DNA of 9,080 nt from Phycisphaerales bacterium (lineage in GTDB: Bacteria; Planctomycetota; Phycisphaerae; Phycisphaerales; UBA1924). The stretch lies in the NCBI GenBank assembly GCA_016764015.1, contig JAESSR010000282.1, forward strand, positions 1 through 9,080, written 5' to 3'. The position numbers were made by a program, and so were the translations under genes. Shown piece by piece: positions 1 to 7,178 of the stretch. The notes under the pieces were generated by a model that did no database searches, was not told where the DNA came from, and saw only the letters and a program-made list of their open reading frames with translations. Positions within the stretch are counted from its first letter, which is position 1. The number at the start of each line of letters is the position of its first letter.

Positions 1-579
1 AGTGCCGAGCAATGGTGAACCCGCGAGTTCGTGGGCTGGGGCGTCGGTGATTCGACCGGTTGGAGCACCAGATATATCCCCCACTGCGATGGTGCCGCCG
101 GCGAGGGAGGCTTGGATGCCCAAACGGACAGCCTGGCGGATGTCAGCATCTTCTTGCTTACGATTGCATCGGATGTGATCGATCCATTTCACGAATCCCT
201 CGTTGGGATCGTGGGCGACTGGACCGATGTGGGTGAGATCAAGGTGGGTGTGGGCATTGACGAGCGCCGGCATGATGACCCGATCGCGCAATGTAATCTC
301 AATCGTCAGTTTGGGGAGCCGCCCGGATTCGACTTTGGCGTTGATATCACTTTGTGACCCGGAATCGATGATTTCATATCCTGTTTGGGTTGGTTTGAGA
401 ACGAGTGATGCATTTTCGATCACACCTGAAACAGGGCATGCGATCGCGGGCGCGTTGAGCCTTGTGAATGGGCTCGATTTGGAGTTGTTTGACCAAGATG
501 CTGACGGATTGGGGATAAGGAGCGCATCTACTTTATAGGGAACTCGTTGCGGAGAGGGTTGTGAAGCGTTGTCAGCCAT
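1..579 (-). CDS. Amidohydrolase family protein (metal-dependent hydrolase), N-terminal part, cut by left edge
   Basis: Reading leftward from an ATG at 577-579, the frame stays open to base 1, giving 193 visible residues with no stop. The metal-binding signature of the amidohydrolase superfamily is clear: V-N-A-H-T-H-L-D, with His110 and His112 as the expected first two metal ligands. It follows the usual 'VIMPALVNAHTH' strand that closes the N-terminal beta-sandwich. Downstream are a G-F-V-K-W-I-D stretch and S-L-A-G-G-T-I-A-V-G-D, typical of the ATZ/TRZ/SsnA-like chlorohydrolase and deaminase branch. Such enzymes hydrolyse C-N or C-Cl bonds in cytoplasmic substrates; the actual substrate cannot be read from this half. 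The remaining metal ligands (two His, one Asp) lie outside the window. No Shine-Dalgarno site precedes the ATG, and a TACAAT box sits only 8 bases upstream. The next in-frame Met is residue 103, so this ATG is the natural start. The gene is divergent from the OmpA-type lipoprotein gene. Confidence 0.85.
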   Translation of the reverse strand, partial: MADNASQPSPQRVPYKVDALLIPNPSASWSNNSKSSPFTRLNAPAIACPVSGVIENASLVLKPTQTGYEIIDSGSQSDINAKVESGRLPKLTIEITLRDRVIMPALVNAHTHLDLTHIGPVAHDPNEGFVKWIDHIRCNRKQEDADIRQAVRLGIQASLAGGTIAVGDISGAPTGRITDAPAHELAGSPLLGT

Positions 580-587
580 GAGCGCAG

Positions 588-593
588 ATTGTA
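588..593 (-). promoter_or_regulatory. Possible -10 box for the amidohydrolase gene
   Basis: On the minus strand the hexamer TACAAT (5 of 6 matches to TATAAT) ends 8 bases before the ATG of the amidohydrolase. A start site about 7 bases downstream would fall almost on the ATG, implying a leaderless or nearly leaderless message. No convincing -35 hexamer is seen at 16-18 bases. This is weak evidence from sequence alone. Confidence 0.2.
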
Positions 594-621
594 CGGGGTC
601 AATGCACAATAAGGTTGCTCT

Positions 622-650
622 TTGGGCGGTCGAGTTGCACTCAATACGAT
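622..650 (+). promoter_or_regulatory. Possible sigma70-like promoter for the OmpA-type lipoprotein gene
   Basis: TTGGGC at 622-627 and TACGAT at 645-650 are separated by 17 bases and lie about 70 bases before the lipoprotein start, in the 140-base gap between divergent genes. The matches to consensus are only partial (3 of 6 and 4 of 6), so this is a candidate. The rest of the gap (580-719) shows no ORF or strong repeat. Confidence 0.25.
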
Positions 651-708
651 ATCATTGCACCGGACCCCGTATCCATTGCTCGATAGCCATCGAGCTGATA
701 AATAGACC

Positions 709-713
709 AGGAG
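709..713 (+). promoter_or_regulatory. Shine-Dalgarno site of the OmpA-type lipoprotein gene
   Basis: AGGAG lies 6 bases before the ATG at 720. It is a strong, well-spaced ribosome binding site and fixes that start. Confidence 0.75.
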
Positions 714-719
714 CAGACT

Positions 720-1607
720 ATGAACATCGTCAACATCGCCAAATCAGGACAGAAGATTGCCCTGACCTCCATCTTGATCGCTGCAGCGGGCTTGAGCACC
801 GGGTGTGTCAGCCAGCAGGAGTTCGACTCACTCTACGAGACCAATCAATCGCTCCGCAGCCAGAATCAAGAGTTGGCCAACTTGCTCGGTTCTGCAGAAT
901 CGACCAACACCCAGCTTCAAGGCTCGGCTGGTGATGCCCATGGCGTGATTGGCAATCTGCAGAGTGAAAATGCTACTCTTCGCGGAGCACTTGCTAGCTC
1001 ACAGAGCGCGTTTGGAAATCTGGAAGATCGCATGAACTCGCTTCAGATCGTGCATCTTGATGCGGCGACTGATCGGGCACTGAGCGATCTCGCTGGGCAG
1101 TTCCCCGACATGATCATCTATGATGCCGATCGTGGGATGCTCCGGTTTGTTTCGGACATGACCTTCGGGTCAGGTTCCGACAGCGTTCAAGCGTCGGCTG
1201 GTGAATCACTCAAGCGGCTCGCAGGCGTGCTCAACTCGGGCACCGCAGGCAAGTATGACATTCAGATCGTTGGACATACCGATGATGAAAAACCAAGCTC
1301 AAACACACAGCGCAAACACCCAACAAATATGCACCTCTCGGCTCATCGTGCGATTGCCGTGCGTGCAGCACTCGGCCAAGCTGGTGTTGATTGGAATCGG
1401 ATGTCCGTGACTGGATGGGGTGAGAACCGTCCGCTGGTTGGCAACAACAAGGGCAAGGGCACCAAAGCCAACCGCCGGGTTGAAATCTACCTTGTGCATT
1501 CAACGAAAAGCGAGGTTGCTTCTGCAACGAGTGATGCACCTGCTGCCATTCAATCGGGCTCAACAACACCAACTACCACTCGCCCGAAGATTGACCCGAC
1601 CAAGTAA
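720..1607 (+). CDS. OmpA/MotB-domain lipoprotein with N-terminal coiled coil
   Basis: This 295-residue protein probably anchors the outer membrane, or another lipid layer, to peptidoglycan. Residues 12-28 form a hydrophobic signal segment ending in the lipobox L-S-T-G-C, so Cys29 is the likely lipidated residue. Residues 31-110 are rich in Gln, Asn, Ser and Leu with heptad-like spacing, consistent with a coiled coil. Residues 140-258 are an OmpA C-terminal (OmpA/MotB) domain: G-H-T-D at 185-188, N-M-H-L-S-A-H-R-A at 203-211, the W-G-E-N-R-P turn, and the closing N-R-R-V-E-I-Y-L strand. Asp188 and Arg210 sit where this family binds diaminopimelate. The loop between G-H-T-D and L-S-A-H-R is long, as in MotB, but there is no N-terminal MotB channel helix. 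The tail (262-295) is Ser/Thr/Pro/Ala-rich and probably disordered. A strong ribosome site (709-713) fixes the start. The gene stands alone, divergent on the left and convergent on the right, with its own terminator. The exact paralogue name is uncertain. Confidence 0.9.
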   Translation: MNIVNIAKSGQKIALTSILIAAAGLSTGCVSQQEFDSLYETNQSLRSQNQELANLLGSAESTNTQLQGSAGDAHGVIGNLQSENATLRGALASSQSAFGNLEDRMNSLQIVHLDAATDRALSDLAGQFPDMIIYDADRGMLRFVSDMTFGSGSDSVQASAGESLKRLAGVLNSGTAGKYDIQIVGHTDDEKPSSNTQRKHPTNMHLSAHRAIAVRAALGQAGVDWNRMSVTGWGENRPLVGNNKGKGTKANRRVEIYLVHSTKSEVASATSDAPAAIQSGSTTPTTTRPKIDPTK

Positions 1608-1631
1608 ACATCTTTAGTATAAAACAAATAC

Positions 1632-1665
1632 ACCGCGTGCCCAACTTTGGCGTACGCGGTTTTTT
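1632..1665 (+). terminator. Intrinsic terminator, probably bidirectional, between convergent genes
   Basis: ACCGCGT (1632-1638) pairs perfectly with ACGCGGT (1654-1660), with a further GCC/GGC pairing inside and a T run at 1660-1665. It lies 24 bases after the lipoprotein stop. Read on the minus strand the same stem is followed by a T-rich stretch (complement of about 1615-1631), so it may also end the oxidase operon, whose last stop codon is at 1691. Confidence 0.85.
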
Positions 1666-1690
1666 CATGCATTGAAAGTTGGAGTGGATT

Positions 1691-2545
1691 TTATTGAGCT
1701 GTTTTCGGCGGAGCGATGGCGAAGAAGAATGAGACCAAGAGCAAGAGGAACCCGGCAGCCGTGGCGGGAAGAGTCCACCCCGCGACGGTGAGTGCTTGTC
1801 TTTCTAGGGTGATTGCGGGCGCACGAGCCATAACTTTGAGGGCTGCGCCGTACTGCCAGGTGTATTCCTGGAGTTCATCTGCTCTTCGTTGAGGGATGGG
1901 TTCGCCCTTGAGCTTGGCATAGTTCTGTCTGCGCTGGAGACTGGACCCGCTCTCGGGGTGTCGTTTGATCTCGTGAGTGATGGTGCCGTCGCGGAGGAGT
2001 TCGTAGCAATCGTACCTTGCCACATCGGAACGGATCTGGCCGTAGCCCCAGTTTTCTTCTTGCTGAAGGTTCTCGTGGTTTGGCTCTTCGAGTCGTTCAA
2101 GACCAAATGGGGTACGCGTGACGATGCCCAATCTGGGTTTGATCTGATCGCTCTCGATCTGGCGTTGAAACTCTTTCATTGAGAGCCCGGAGCGATCTGC
2201 GAAGAGTGAAATCGTCAGCCAATCTTGATGGCGCTCGTAGAGTTCGGGGAGCGGCTGCAATGGCGGGATCGCGACATCGAGCACGAGTTCTTGATCGCCG
2301 TACTTGATACGAACGACATCTTGCCCGTCGATGGTATCTTCGACGATTTCGATTGGTTTGCCGGCAAAGGTAAAGCTGGTGCTTGTTGCTTGGATGTATG
2401 CGAAAAGCGGATGGTCGGTTGTCTCGTTATAGTTTGCGATGCGGCGGGCGAGTGAGATGCCTGACACCGCGACCATCACGATCGATAGAGCACACAAAAT
2501 CCACCAGACTCGCCGATTCTCTTTGGAGGTTTTCTTAGTGTCCAT
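1691..2545 (-). CDS. Unrecognised membrane protein with N- and C-terminal helices, last gene of oxidase operon
   Basis: I do not recognise this family. The open frame allows 297 residues from an ATG at 2582-2584. I prefer the second ATG (2543-2545, residue 14 of the long form, giving 284 residues), because it overlaps the preceding gene by only 11 bases rather than 50; the long start has an AGGG about 10 bases upstream and remains possible. In long-form numbering, a Lys/Arg-rich start precedes a helix at 26-46. A soluble, charged, probably extracytoplasmic region spans about 47-265, with a single Cys at 193, and a second helix lies at 266-291. Both ends would then be cytoplasmic. No heme-binding CxxCH, copper CxxxC or enzyme signature is visible. 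Its place directly after subunit IV, with overlapping genes, suggests an accessory or assembly role for the oxidase; that is inference from context only. Confidence 0.75.
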   Translation of the reverse strand: MDTKKTSKENRRVWWILCALSIVMVAVSGISLARRIANYNETTDHPLFAYIQATSTSFTFAGKPIEIVEDTIDGQDVVRIKYGDQELVLDVAIPPLQPLPELYERHQDWLTISLFADRSGLSMKEFQRQIESDQIKPRLGIVTRTPFGLERLEEPNHENLQQEENWGYGQIRSDVARYDCYELLRDGTITHEIKRHPESGSSLQRRQNYAKLKGEPIPQRRADELQEYTWQYGAALKVMARAPAITLERQALTVAGWTLPATAAGFLLLLVSFFFAIAPPKTAQ

Positions 2546-3341
2546 TGCCCTGCGATTCGGTTGCGTGTTCGTTTGGATCGACATCGGAGAAGAGCCCTGG
2601 GGTCAAGCCGTGACGAGGGTGCGATGCGTTTGCATCGGAAACAGAGACATGGTGCCCAAAGCCGAGTTGTGAGAAGAAGTCATGCTCATCGAGTTCGTCG
2701 CGATGGACGGCGTGCCCGTCGTAGAAGTGTGCCCAGAAGGTCGCTTCGTCGTCGTGCTCACGGTAATAGAGCAACCCGGGTTCTTTGTTGTTGCCGTTGA
2801 GGCGTGCATAGTGAACCATGCTCATGCCAGCGGTGTTGACCTTGGGGCTGATCACTACGGAAAAGTCGTTGTCTGCCGAGGCGTTGTTGAGCCCGACACC
2901 TGTGCCGCCCGATGTGATCTGTGGTGCTTTGGCCGGATCGATCATGTGACGCGATCCGAGATCGATCATGGTAAAGGTGAGAAAAAGCCCAACGCAGAAG
3001 AGACAGAAGAGCATGACGAAGGTGTTAAGCGCTTTGTCATACATAAGTTGCATGAAGAATGCGGCCACGAGCAGCGCCTTGACCGTTGCGATCGACATCG
3101 CACCGGCGATGTTAATCCACCTGGGCAATACAATCTCGAATGTTGTTTCAATCCATTGCTCGAGGTTATAGAACCCGACCGTCATCGCGGTGAAGAACAA
3201 CAAGAGCGCGAGGATCCCTACCTGCATACGCCAGTCGGCGATGAAGTGACCCTCGTGTTCGTCGTCGTGTGGGTTGATCCCGTGGGGATCGGTTGGATCC
3301 CAGCCGAGGTCGTTTGATGGTGTGGTTGTGTCTTGGCTCAT
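2535..3341 (-). CDS. Cytochrome c oxidase subunit IV-like protein with long C-terminal extension
   Basis: 268 residues. The core resembles the bacterial COX4_pro (CtaF/CoxD-like) subunit: helices at about 40-60, 76-100 and 104-127, with the segment V-K-A-L-L-V-A-A-F-F-M-Q-L-M-Y-D between helices 2 and 3, a pattern seen in prokaryotic subunit IV. Family members are usually near 100 residues, so this protein has about 140 extra residues after helix 3. Three helices with a cytoplasmic N terminus would place this tail in the periplasm, near CuA and the cytochrome c domain. The tail contains many His and acidic residues (His at 177, 196, 204, 210, 213, 220, 230, 231, 241, 244, 259, 268). The N terminus is also His/Asp-rich (20-32). 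The gene lies 61 bases after subunit III and overlaps the next gene. Subunit IV normally stabilises the complex and carries no cofactor; a metal-related role for the tail is speculative. Confidence 0.8.
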   Translation of the reverse strand: MSQDTTTPSNDLGWDPTDPHGINPHDDEHEGHFIADWRMQVGILALLLFFTAMTVGFYNLEQWIETTFEIVLPRWINIAGAMSIATVKALLVAAFFMQLMYDKALNTFVMLFCLFCVGLFLTFTMIDLGSRHMIDPAKAPQITSGGTGVGLNNASADNDFSVVISPKVNTAGMSMVHYARLNGNNKEPGLLYYREHDDEATFWAHFYDGHAVHRDELDEHDFFSQLGFGHHVSVSDANASHPRHGLTPGLFSDVDPNEHATESQGNGH

Positions 3342-3402
3342 GGCATGGTCTCGTGTGAGAGTGAATCAGAGTTGAATCGATAGAGAAACTCGGATCAGAT
3401 AA

Positions 3403-4104
3403 TCAGTGAATGAGATACAAAAGCGGGAAGAGGAAAATCCAGATCAGGTCGACAATGTGCCAGTAGAGGGCAGAGTTTTCGACCAAGGTATACTGGGTTG
3501 GCCCGTAGGCTTGATGGCGGTGTGCGTACCAGAGGACGACGCCGAAGAGGATCGCCCCGACGATGACATGGAATGCGTGGATGCCGGTGCCGACATAGTA
3601 CAACGACCACCAGAGCGGCTCGTGGACATCATGGGCGTATGGATACGAGAAAAATGTTCCCGGTGCTTTACCAACTGGGAGTTTGGCCATGTATTCAAAT
3701 TTAAACTTGATAAAAACAAACAGCAATGCACAGATGATCGTGATGATCAGATTGATTTTTAGCCAGAACTGTTTGTCAAGTTGAGCAAGACGAACAGCAT
3801 TGGCAGCAGTCCATGATGAAAACAGAAGCACCGCGGTGTTTGCTGCGCCCATACGCCAATCGAGATAGTGTGAGCCATTGGCCCAAGCTTCTGGATAGAG
3901 CATACGGAAGATCGCGTAGCCACAGAAAATACCTGCGAAGAGCAGAACTTCGGTGGAGAGGAAGAGCCACATGCCAAACTTGGCTGCGTCGAACTCTTCA
4001 TCGCCTGTGCGCCAGTGCGATTCGTGCTTGCGGTTGCGCCAGTGCTTGGGGCTTTGCAAGATGCGAGCCGGCACGCCTGAGATGTCTGTATCAATCATGG
4101 TCAT
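3403..4104 (-). CDS. coxC: Cytochrome c oxidase subunit III (caa3 type)
   Basis: 233 residues, integral membrane subunit of the terminal oxidase. It shows the short five-helix bacterial form: helices at about 43-66, 84-104, 114-133, 165-192 and 211-231. Family marks are the conserved membrane Glu52 in F-L-S-T-E-V, the G-T-G-I-H-A-F-H-V-I-V-G segment (172-183), and the closing E-N-S-A-L-Y-W-H-I-V-D-L-I-W-I-F. Subunit III binds no redox metal and is known to support proton uptake and stability of subunit I. The ATG at 4102-4104 is chosen because AAGGGA sits about 7 bases upstream; a second ATG two codons later is less well placed. It follows subunit I by 81 bases, a gap that contains a notable hairpin, and precedes subunit IV. 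Confidence 0.95.
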   Translation of the reverse strand: MTMIDTDISGVPARILQSPKHWRNRKHESHWRTGDEEFDAAKFGMWLFLSTEVLLFAGIFCGYAIFRMLYPEAWANGSHYLDWRMGAANTAVLLFSSWTAANAVRLAQLDKQFWLKINLIITIICALLFVFIKFKFEYMAKLPVGKAPGTFFSYPYAHDVHEPLWWSLYYVGTGIHAFHVIVGAILFGVVLWYAHRHQAYGPTQYTLVENSALYWHIVDLIWIFLFPLLYLIH

Positions 4105-4131
4105 TGGTCAGTCCCTTATCGAAACCTGTTT

Positions 4132-4156
4132 GGAACGATTTGTTATCAATCGTTCC
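4132..4156 (-). repeat. Perfect 9-bp inverted repeat in the coxA-coxC gap
   Basis: GGAACGATT (4132-4140) and AATCGTTCC (4148-4156) form a perfect 9-bp stem with a 7-base loop. No T run follows it on the minus strand, so it is not a typical terminator. It may be an RNA stability or processing element between the oxidase subunit genes. Confidence 0.6.
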
Positions 4157-4170
4157 TGTATCAATCGTTC
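4144..4170. repeat. 12-base direct repeat overlapping the hairpin
   Basis: TATCAATCGTTC occurs at 4144-4155 and again at 4159-4170, a 15-base period. The second copy duplicates most of the right arm of the neighbouring inverted repeat, so GAACGATT (4133-4140) could pair with either copy. Confidence 0.6.
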
Positions 4171-4185
4171 AATCGGAATCGGGGG

Positions 4186-5976
4186 TCAGTGTTTGTCTGG
4201 GTTTTCTGGAAGCGGGTAATCTTTGGGATCCCAATGTGGAGGCACGGTGGTTTCAAAGTCGTACGGGCCGTGCTTGAGGAGTGGTTCTTTATGGAAGTTG
4301 TGCTCGATCGGAGGCGATTCACATTCCCATTCGAGTGTCAAGCCGCCCCATGGGTTTGGGGGTGCTTTTTCACCAGCTAGAAGCGATTGGACAAACACGA
4401 ACAGATGAATCAGGAATCCGACCAGCAAGAGCAAGGCTCCAACCGATGAGAGCTGATGCAAGAACTGGAACTCATCGACATAGTTCGCATATCGGCGAGG
4501 CATGCCTTGGGTTCCGAGGAAGAACTGCGTAAAGAATGTCAGGTTGAACCCAATGAAGACAACCGCTGCACCGAGCATGCCGCCCTTTTCTGAGTACATC
4601 TTGCCGAACATCTTTGGCCACCAGTGATGGAGCCCGCCCATGAATGCGATCACGGTGCCGCCCATCATCACATAGTGGAAATGTGCGACGACATAGTACG
4701 AGTCATGGAGATGCAGATCAGTCGCCAAGGTTGCCAAAGGCAATCCCGTCAGCCCACCAATCGAGAAGGTGAAGAGGAACATGAGTGCGTACATCATCGG
4801 CGTGTTGATGACGATCGAACTCTTATAGAGCGTTGCGATCCAGTTGAACATCTTGATCGCAGTCGGGATCGCGACCAAGAAGGTCAGACCCGAGAACAAG
4901 ATCGCAGCGAGCTCGCCCATCGCGGTAAAGATATGGTGTCCCCAGACGAGGAACGAAACGCCCGCGATACCCAACGACGAGAACGCGATAGCGCGATACC
5001 CGAAGATGTGCTTGCGAGAATGAACTGCGAGTATTTCGGAGATAATTCCCATGCCGGGCAGGATCATCACATAAACCACCGGATGCGAATAGAACCAGAA
5101 GAAGTGTTGGTACAGGACCGGGTCGCCGCCGAGTGCGGGATCGAAGATACCGATATGGAACAGGCGTTCGAAGACCAACAGCAAGAGGGTAATACCGATG
5201 ACCGGGGTCGCCAAGACCTGGATAATCGAGGTTGCGTACAACGCCCAGATCATCAAAGGCATATCAAACCAACCCATCCCCGGTGCACGCAGTTTGTGCA
5301 CGGTGACGACGAAGTTCAAACCTGTCAAGATAGACGAGAACCCGAGGATAAACGCAGCCATCACCATCAATACCACACGCCAATGGTCGGCGTCGGTCGT
5401 GGTTGAATAGGGTGTATAGAAGGTCCATCCGGTATCGACACCGCCGAGCAGGATGGATAACACCCCGAAGGTACACCCGAAGAGATAGATATACCAGCTC
5501 ATCAGGTTGAGCCTGGGGAAGGCGACATCCTTGGCGCCGAGCATGATGGGCAAGAAGAAGTTGCCCAGTGCTGCGGGGATCGCGGGGATGATGAACATAA
5601 AGACCATGATCGCACCATGGAGGGTGAATGCACGGTTGTATATTTGTGAGCCGGAAAGATCGCCACCGATACCCATTGCCCCAAGGAGTTCCTTGAGGCT
5701 CTCGCCGGTGGTGACGGTGACTGTTTCGAGATCACCCGCCGCGTTAACAGTTTCGGTTGTCACGGTACGGATGGGATCGAGGAGTTCATAGCGAACAGCG
5801 ATCGCGGACATGCCCCCGAGGAAGAACATAAAAAGGACGGCGAAGAGGTACATGACCCCGATCTTCTTGTGATCGACAGTCGATGCCCACTGCCAAATCC
5901 GAGAGATCATCCCGGGAGGCCCGCTGAGGTATGAACCCTCGTCGTGGTATCCAGTGTGTGTGTCAGGCGTACTCAT
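4186..5976 (-). CDS. coxA: Cytochrome c oxidase subunit I, A2-type heme-copper oxidase
   Basis: 596 residues, catalytic subunit that reduces O2 to water and pumps protons. Metal ligands are all present: His120 (F-T-L-H-G) and His434 for heme a, His432 for heme a3 (A-H-F-H), and His298, His347 and His348 for CuB; Tyr302 is in the position of the His-cross-linked tyrosine. The usual HPEVY glutamate is absent; the motif is Y-S-H-P-V-V (296-301), the mark of A2-type oxidases, in which a Tyr-Ser pair takes the glutamate's role. The D channel entrance is kept (Asn139, Asp150, Asn157, by alignment to the Rhodobacter motif), as is the K channel lysine (Lys375, with Thr372). The loop between helices 1 and 2 is longer than usual (about 65-110, Thr/Val-rich). 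The C-terminal cytoplasmic tail has the family's T-L-E-W and S-P-P-x-x-H-N-F segments. The ATG overlaps the subunit II stop as ATGA, and GGGAG lies 6 bases upstream, so the start is firm and translation is probably coupled. Confidence 0.97.
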   Translation of the reverse strand: MSTPDTHTGYHDEGSYLSGPPGMISRIWQWASTVDHKKIGVMYLFAVLFMFFLGGMSAIAVRYELLDPIRTVTTETVNAAGDLETVTVTTGESLKELLGAMGIGGDLSGSQIYNRAFTLHGAIMVFMFIIPAIPAALGNFFLPIMLGAKDVAFPRLNLMSWYIYLFGCTFGVLSILLGGVDTGWTFYTPYSTTTDADHWRVVLMVMAAFILGFSSILTGLNFVVTVHKLRAPGMGWFDMPLMIWALYATSIIQVLATPVIGITLLLLVFERLFHIGIFDPALGGDPVLYQHFFWFYSHPVVYVMILPGMGIISEILAVHSRKHIFGYRAIAFSSLGIAGVSFLVWGHHIFTAMGELAAILFSGLTFLVAIPTAIKMFNWIATLYKSSIVINTPMMYALMFLFTFSIGGLTGLPLATLATDLHLHDSYYVVAHFHYVMMGGTVIAFMGGLHHWWPKMFGKMYSEKGGMLGAAVVFIGFNLTFFTQFFLGTQGMPRRYANYVDEFQFLHQLSSVGALLLLVGFLIHLFVFVQSLLAGEKAPPNPWGGLTLEWECESPPIEHNFHKEPLLKHGPYDFETTVPPHWDPKDYPLPENPDKH

Positions 5977-7178
5977 GAATGACTCCCGGCTGCTTCTGTA
6001 TCTGCATCTGATTCTGGTGCTTCGGTGCTGGTTCCAGTGTCCTCGCCGGCGTTGGGGTTGCGGTCTGAGAGCGACTGGATATATGCAATGATGTTGTCAA
6101 TATCTTCTTCGGACAACTGTCCCTGATAGCTTGTCATCGCAGGGGCAAAGCCCTTGACGATCTTGGCGTTTGGATCGAGGATGGATTCGCGGTAATAGTT
6201 AGCATCGCGCATAGCACTTGAACCATTTTCAAGAGCGGCTTCATAGCCAAATCCGAACTGCCCGTCAGAGTTTTTCACCGAGTTCCAAGTTGGACCAACA
6301 AGTTTGGTACCATCGACCTGATGGCAGCTTTTGCATATCTGTGTCCATAACTTCTCGCCGGCGTCGATTGGCGAGAGTTTCACGCTCCAGTCAGCCATTC
6401 TCTGGTCGTATACCTCGCGAGGAACGATCCGAAGCGTCGCGGCCATGCGAGAGTGATCGTCGCCGCAGTATTCAGCGCAGAATATCCACATGTCACGGCC
6501 AACGATGGTTGAGTCTTGCTTGGTTTCTGCATCGTAGTAGACGACGGTATCACTCGCTGTAAGCTTGGGTGTATGGAACCCATAACCAGTGTAGCGGTTG
6601 GGGATGACATCCATCTTGGTGCGGAATTCCGGAATCCAGAATGAATGGATCACATCGGTGGAGTGCATGCGGAGTTTGATGGCGGTATCTTCGGGCACAT
6701 AGAAGATTGGATATTCCTTGCCCTGTGTCACCACATGGTTTTCGTTGTCGATGATCTTTGAGAGGGCTTGGGTCTCAGGCGATGTTGCACCGTTTGGATA
6801 AGTCGCGATCCATGACCACTTTGATCCTTGGATCTTGAGCTCAAGTGCATTGTCTGGCGAGACAATCTTGGCAGCGTAGCCTTGGAACCCGTAGACGAAC
6901 ATCACGAGCATGCCTGCCGATGGGATGACCGTCCAGAGAATCTCGATGTGGAGATTGTGGTGTGGGCTGATCTGCGCAGGCACTCCTGGGCGTCGGCGGT
7001 ACTTGATTACAAAGTACACCATCAATGCCATGAGCACGACGAAGAAGAAGATCGAGAACCATGTAATCATCAGGAAGAGACCATCGGACCAAGCCGCAGC
7101 TTCTGAGGGAGCGGGGGTTTCGCCGAAGAACATCTTCTGGAGAATATCGGGTTGTGCGCTTGCAAGCGTTTGCATCAT
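5973..7178 (-). CDS. coxB: Cytochrome c oxidase subunit II with CuA and fused cytochrome c domain (caa3 type)
   Basis: 401 residues; takes electrons from the periplasm and passes them to subunit I. Two membrane helices at about 33-58 and 79-103 are followed by a periplasmic cupredoxin domain (about 110-255). Its CuA ligands are intact: His178, Cys234, Cys238, His242 and Met245, with Glu236 giving the backbone contact. Residues 273-372 form a class I cytochrome c domain: C-K-S-C-H at 282-286 binds heme c, and Met348 in A-P-A-M-T-S-Y is the likely sixth ligand. This fusion defines the caa3 type and removes the need for a separate soluble cytochrome c. The last 30 residues are acidic, low-complexity sequence. 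No cleavable signal peptide or lipobox is evident. The start overlaps the SCO stop as ATGA, and a second ATG follows at once; the first fits the overlap. The gene then overlaps coxA by 4 bases. Confidence 0.97.
   Translation of the reverse strand: MMQTLASAQPDILQKMFFGETPAPSEAAAWSDGLFLMITWFSIFFFVVLMALMVYFVIKYRRRPGVPAQISPHHNLHIEILWTVIPSAGMLVMFVYGFQGYAAKIVSPDNALELKIQGSKWSWIATYPNGATSPETQALSKIIDNENHVVTQGKEYPIFYVPEDTAIKLRMHSTDVIHSFWIPEFRTKMDVIPNRYTGYGFHTPKLTASDTVVYYDAETKQDSTIVGRDMWIFCAEYCGDDHSRMAATLRIVPREVYDQRMADWSVKLSPIDAGEKLWTQICKSCHQVDGTKLVGPTWNSVKNSDGQFGFGYEAALENGSSAMRDANYYRESILDPNAKIVKGFAPAMTSYQGQLSEEDIDNIIAYIQSLSDRNPNAGEDTGTSTEAPESDADTEAAGSHS

Noticed and set aside
31..538. Two overlapping plus-strand open frames at the left edge
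   Set aside because: The minus strand reads through the same bases as an amidohydrolase with the HxH metal motif.
2682..3317. Plus-strand open frame of 211 codons opposite subunit IV
   Set aside because: It is antisense to a gene with clear membrane helices and a family match; the composition looks like a shadow.
5069..5092. Loss of the conserved glutamate as a sign of a degenerate or non-pumping oxidase
   Set aside because: The Tyr-Ser pair and all metal ligands are present, matching the functional A2 type.
4624..5406. Plus-strand open frame of 260 codons inside the subunit I region
   Set aside because: It is antisense to the unmistakable subunit I gene, is rich in charged His/Asp/Arg residues typical of a shadow frame, and shows no domain.
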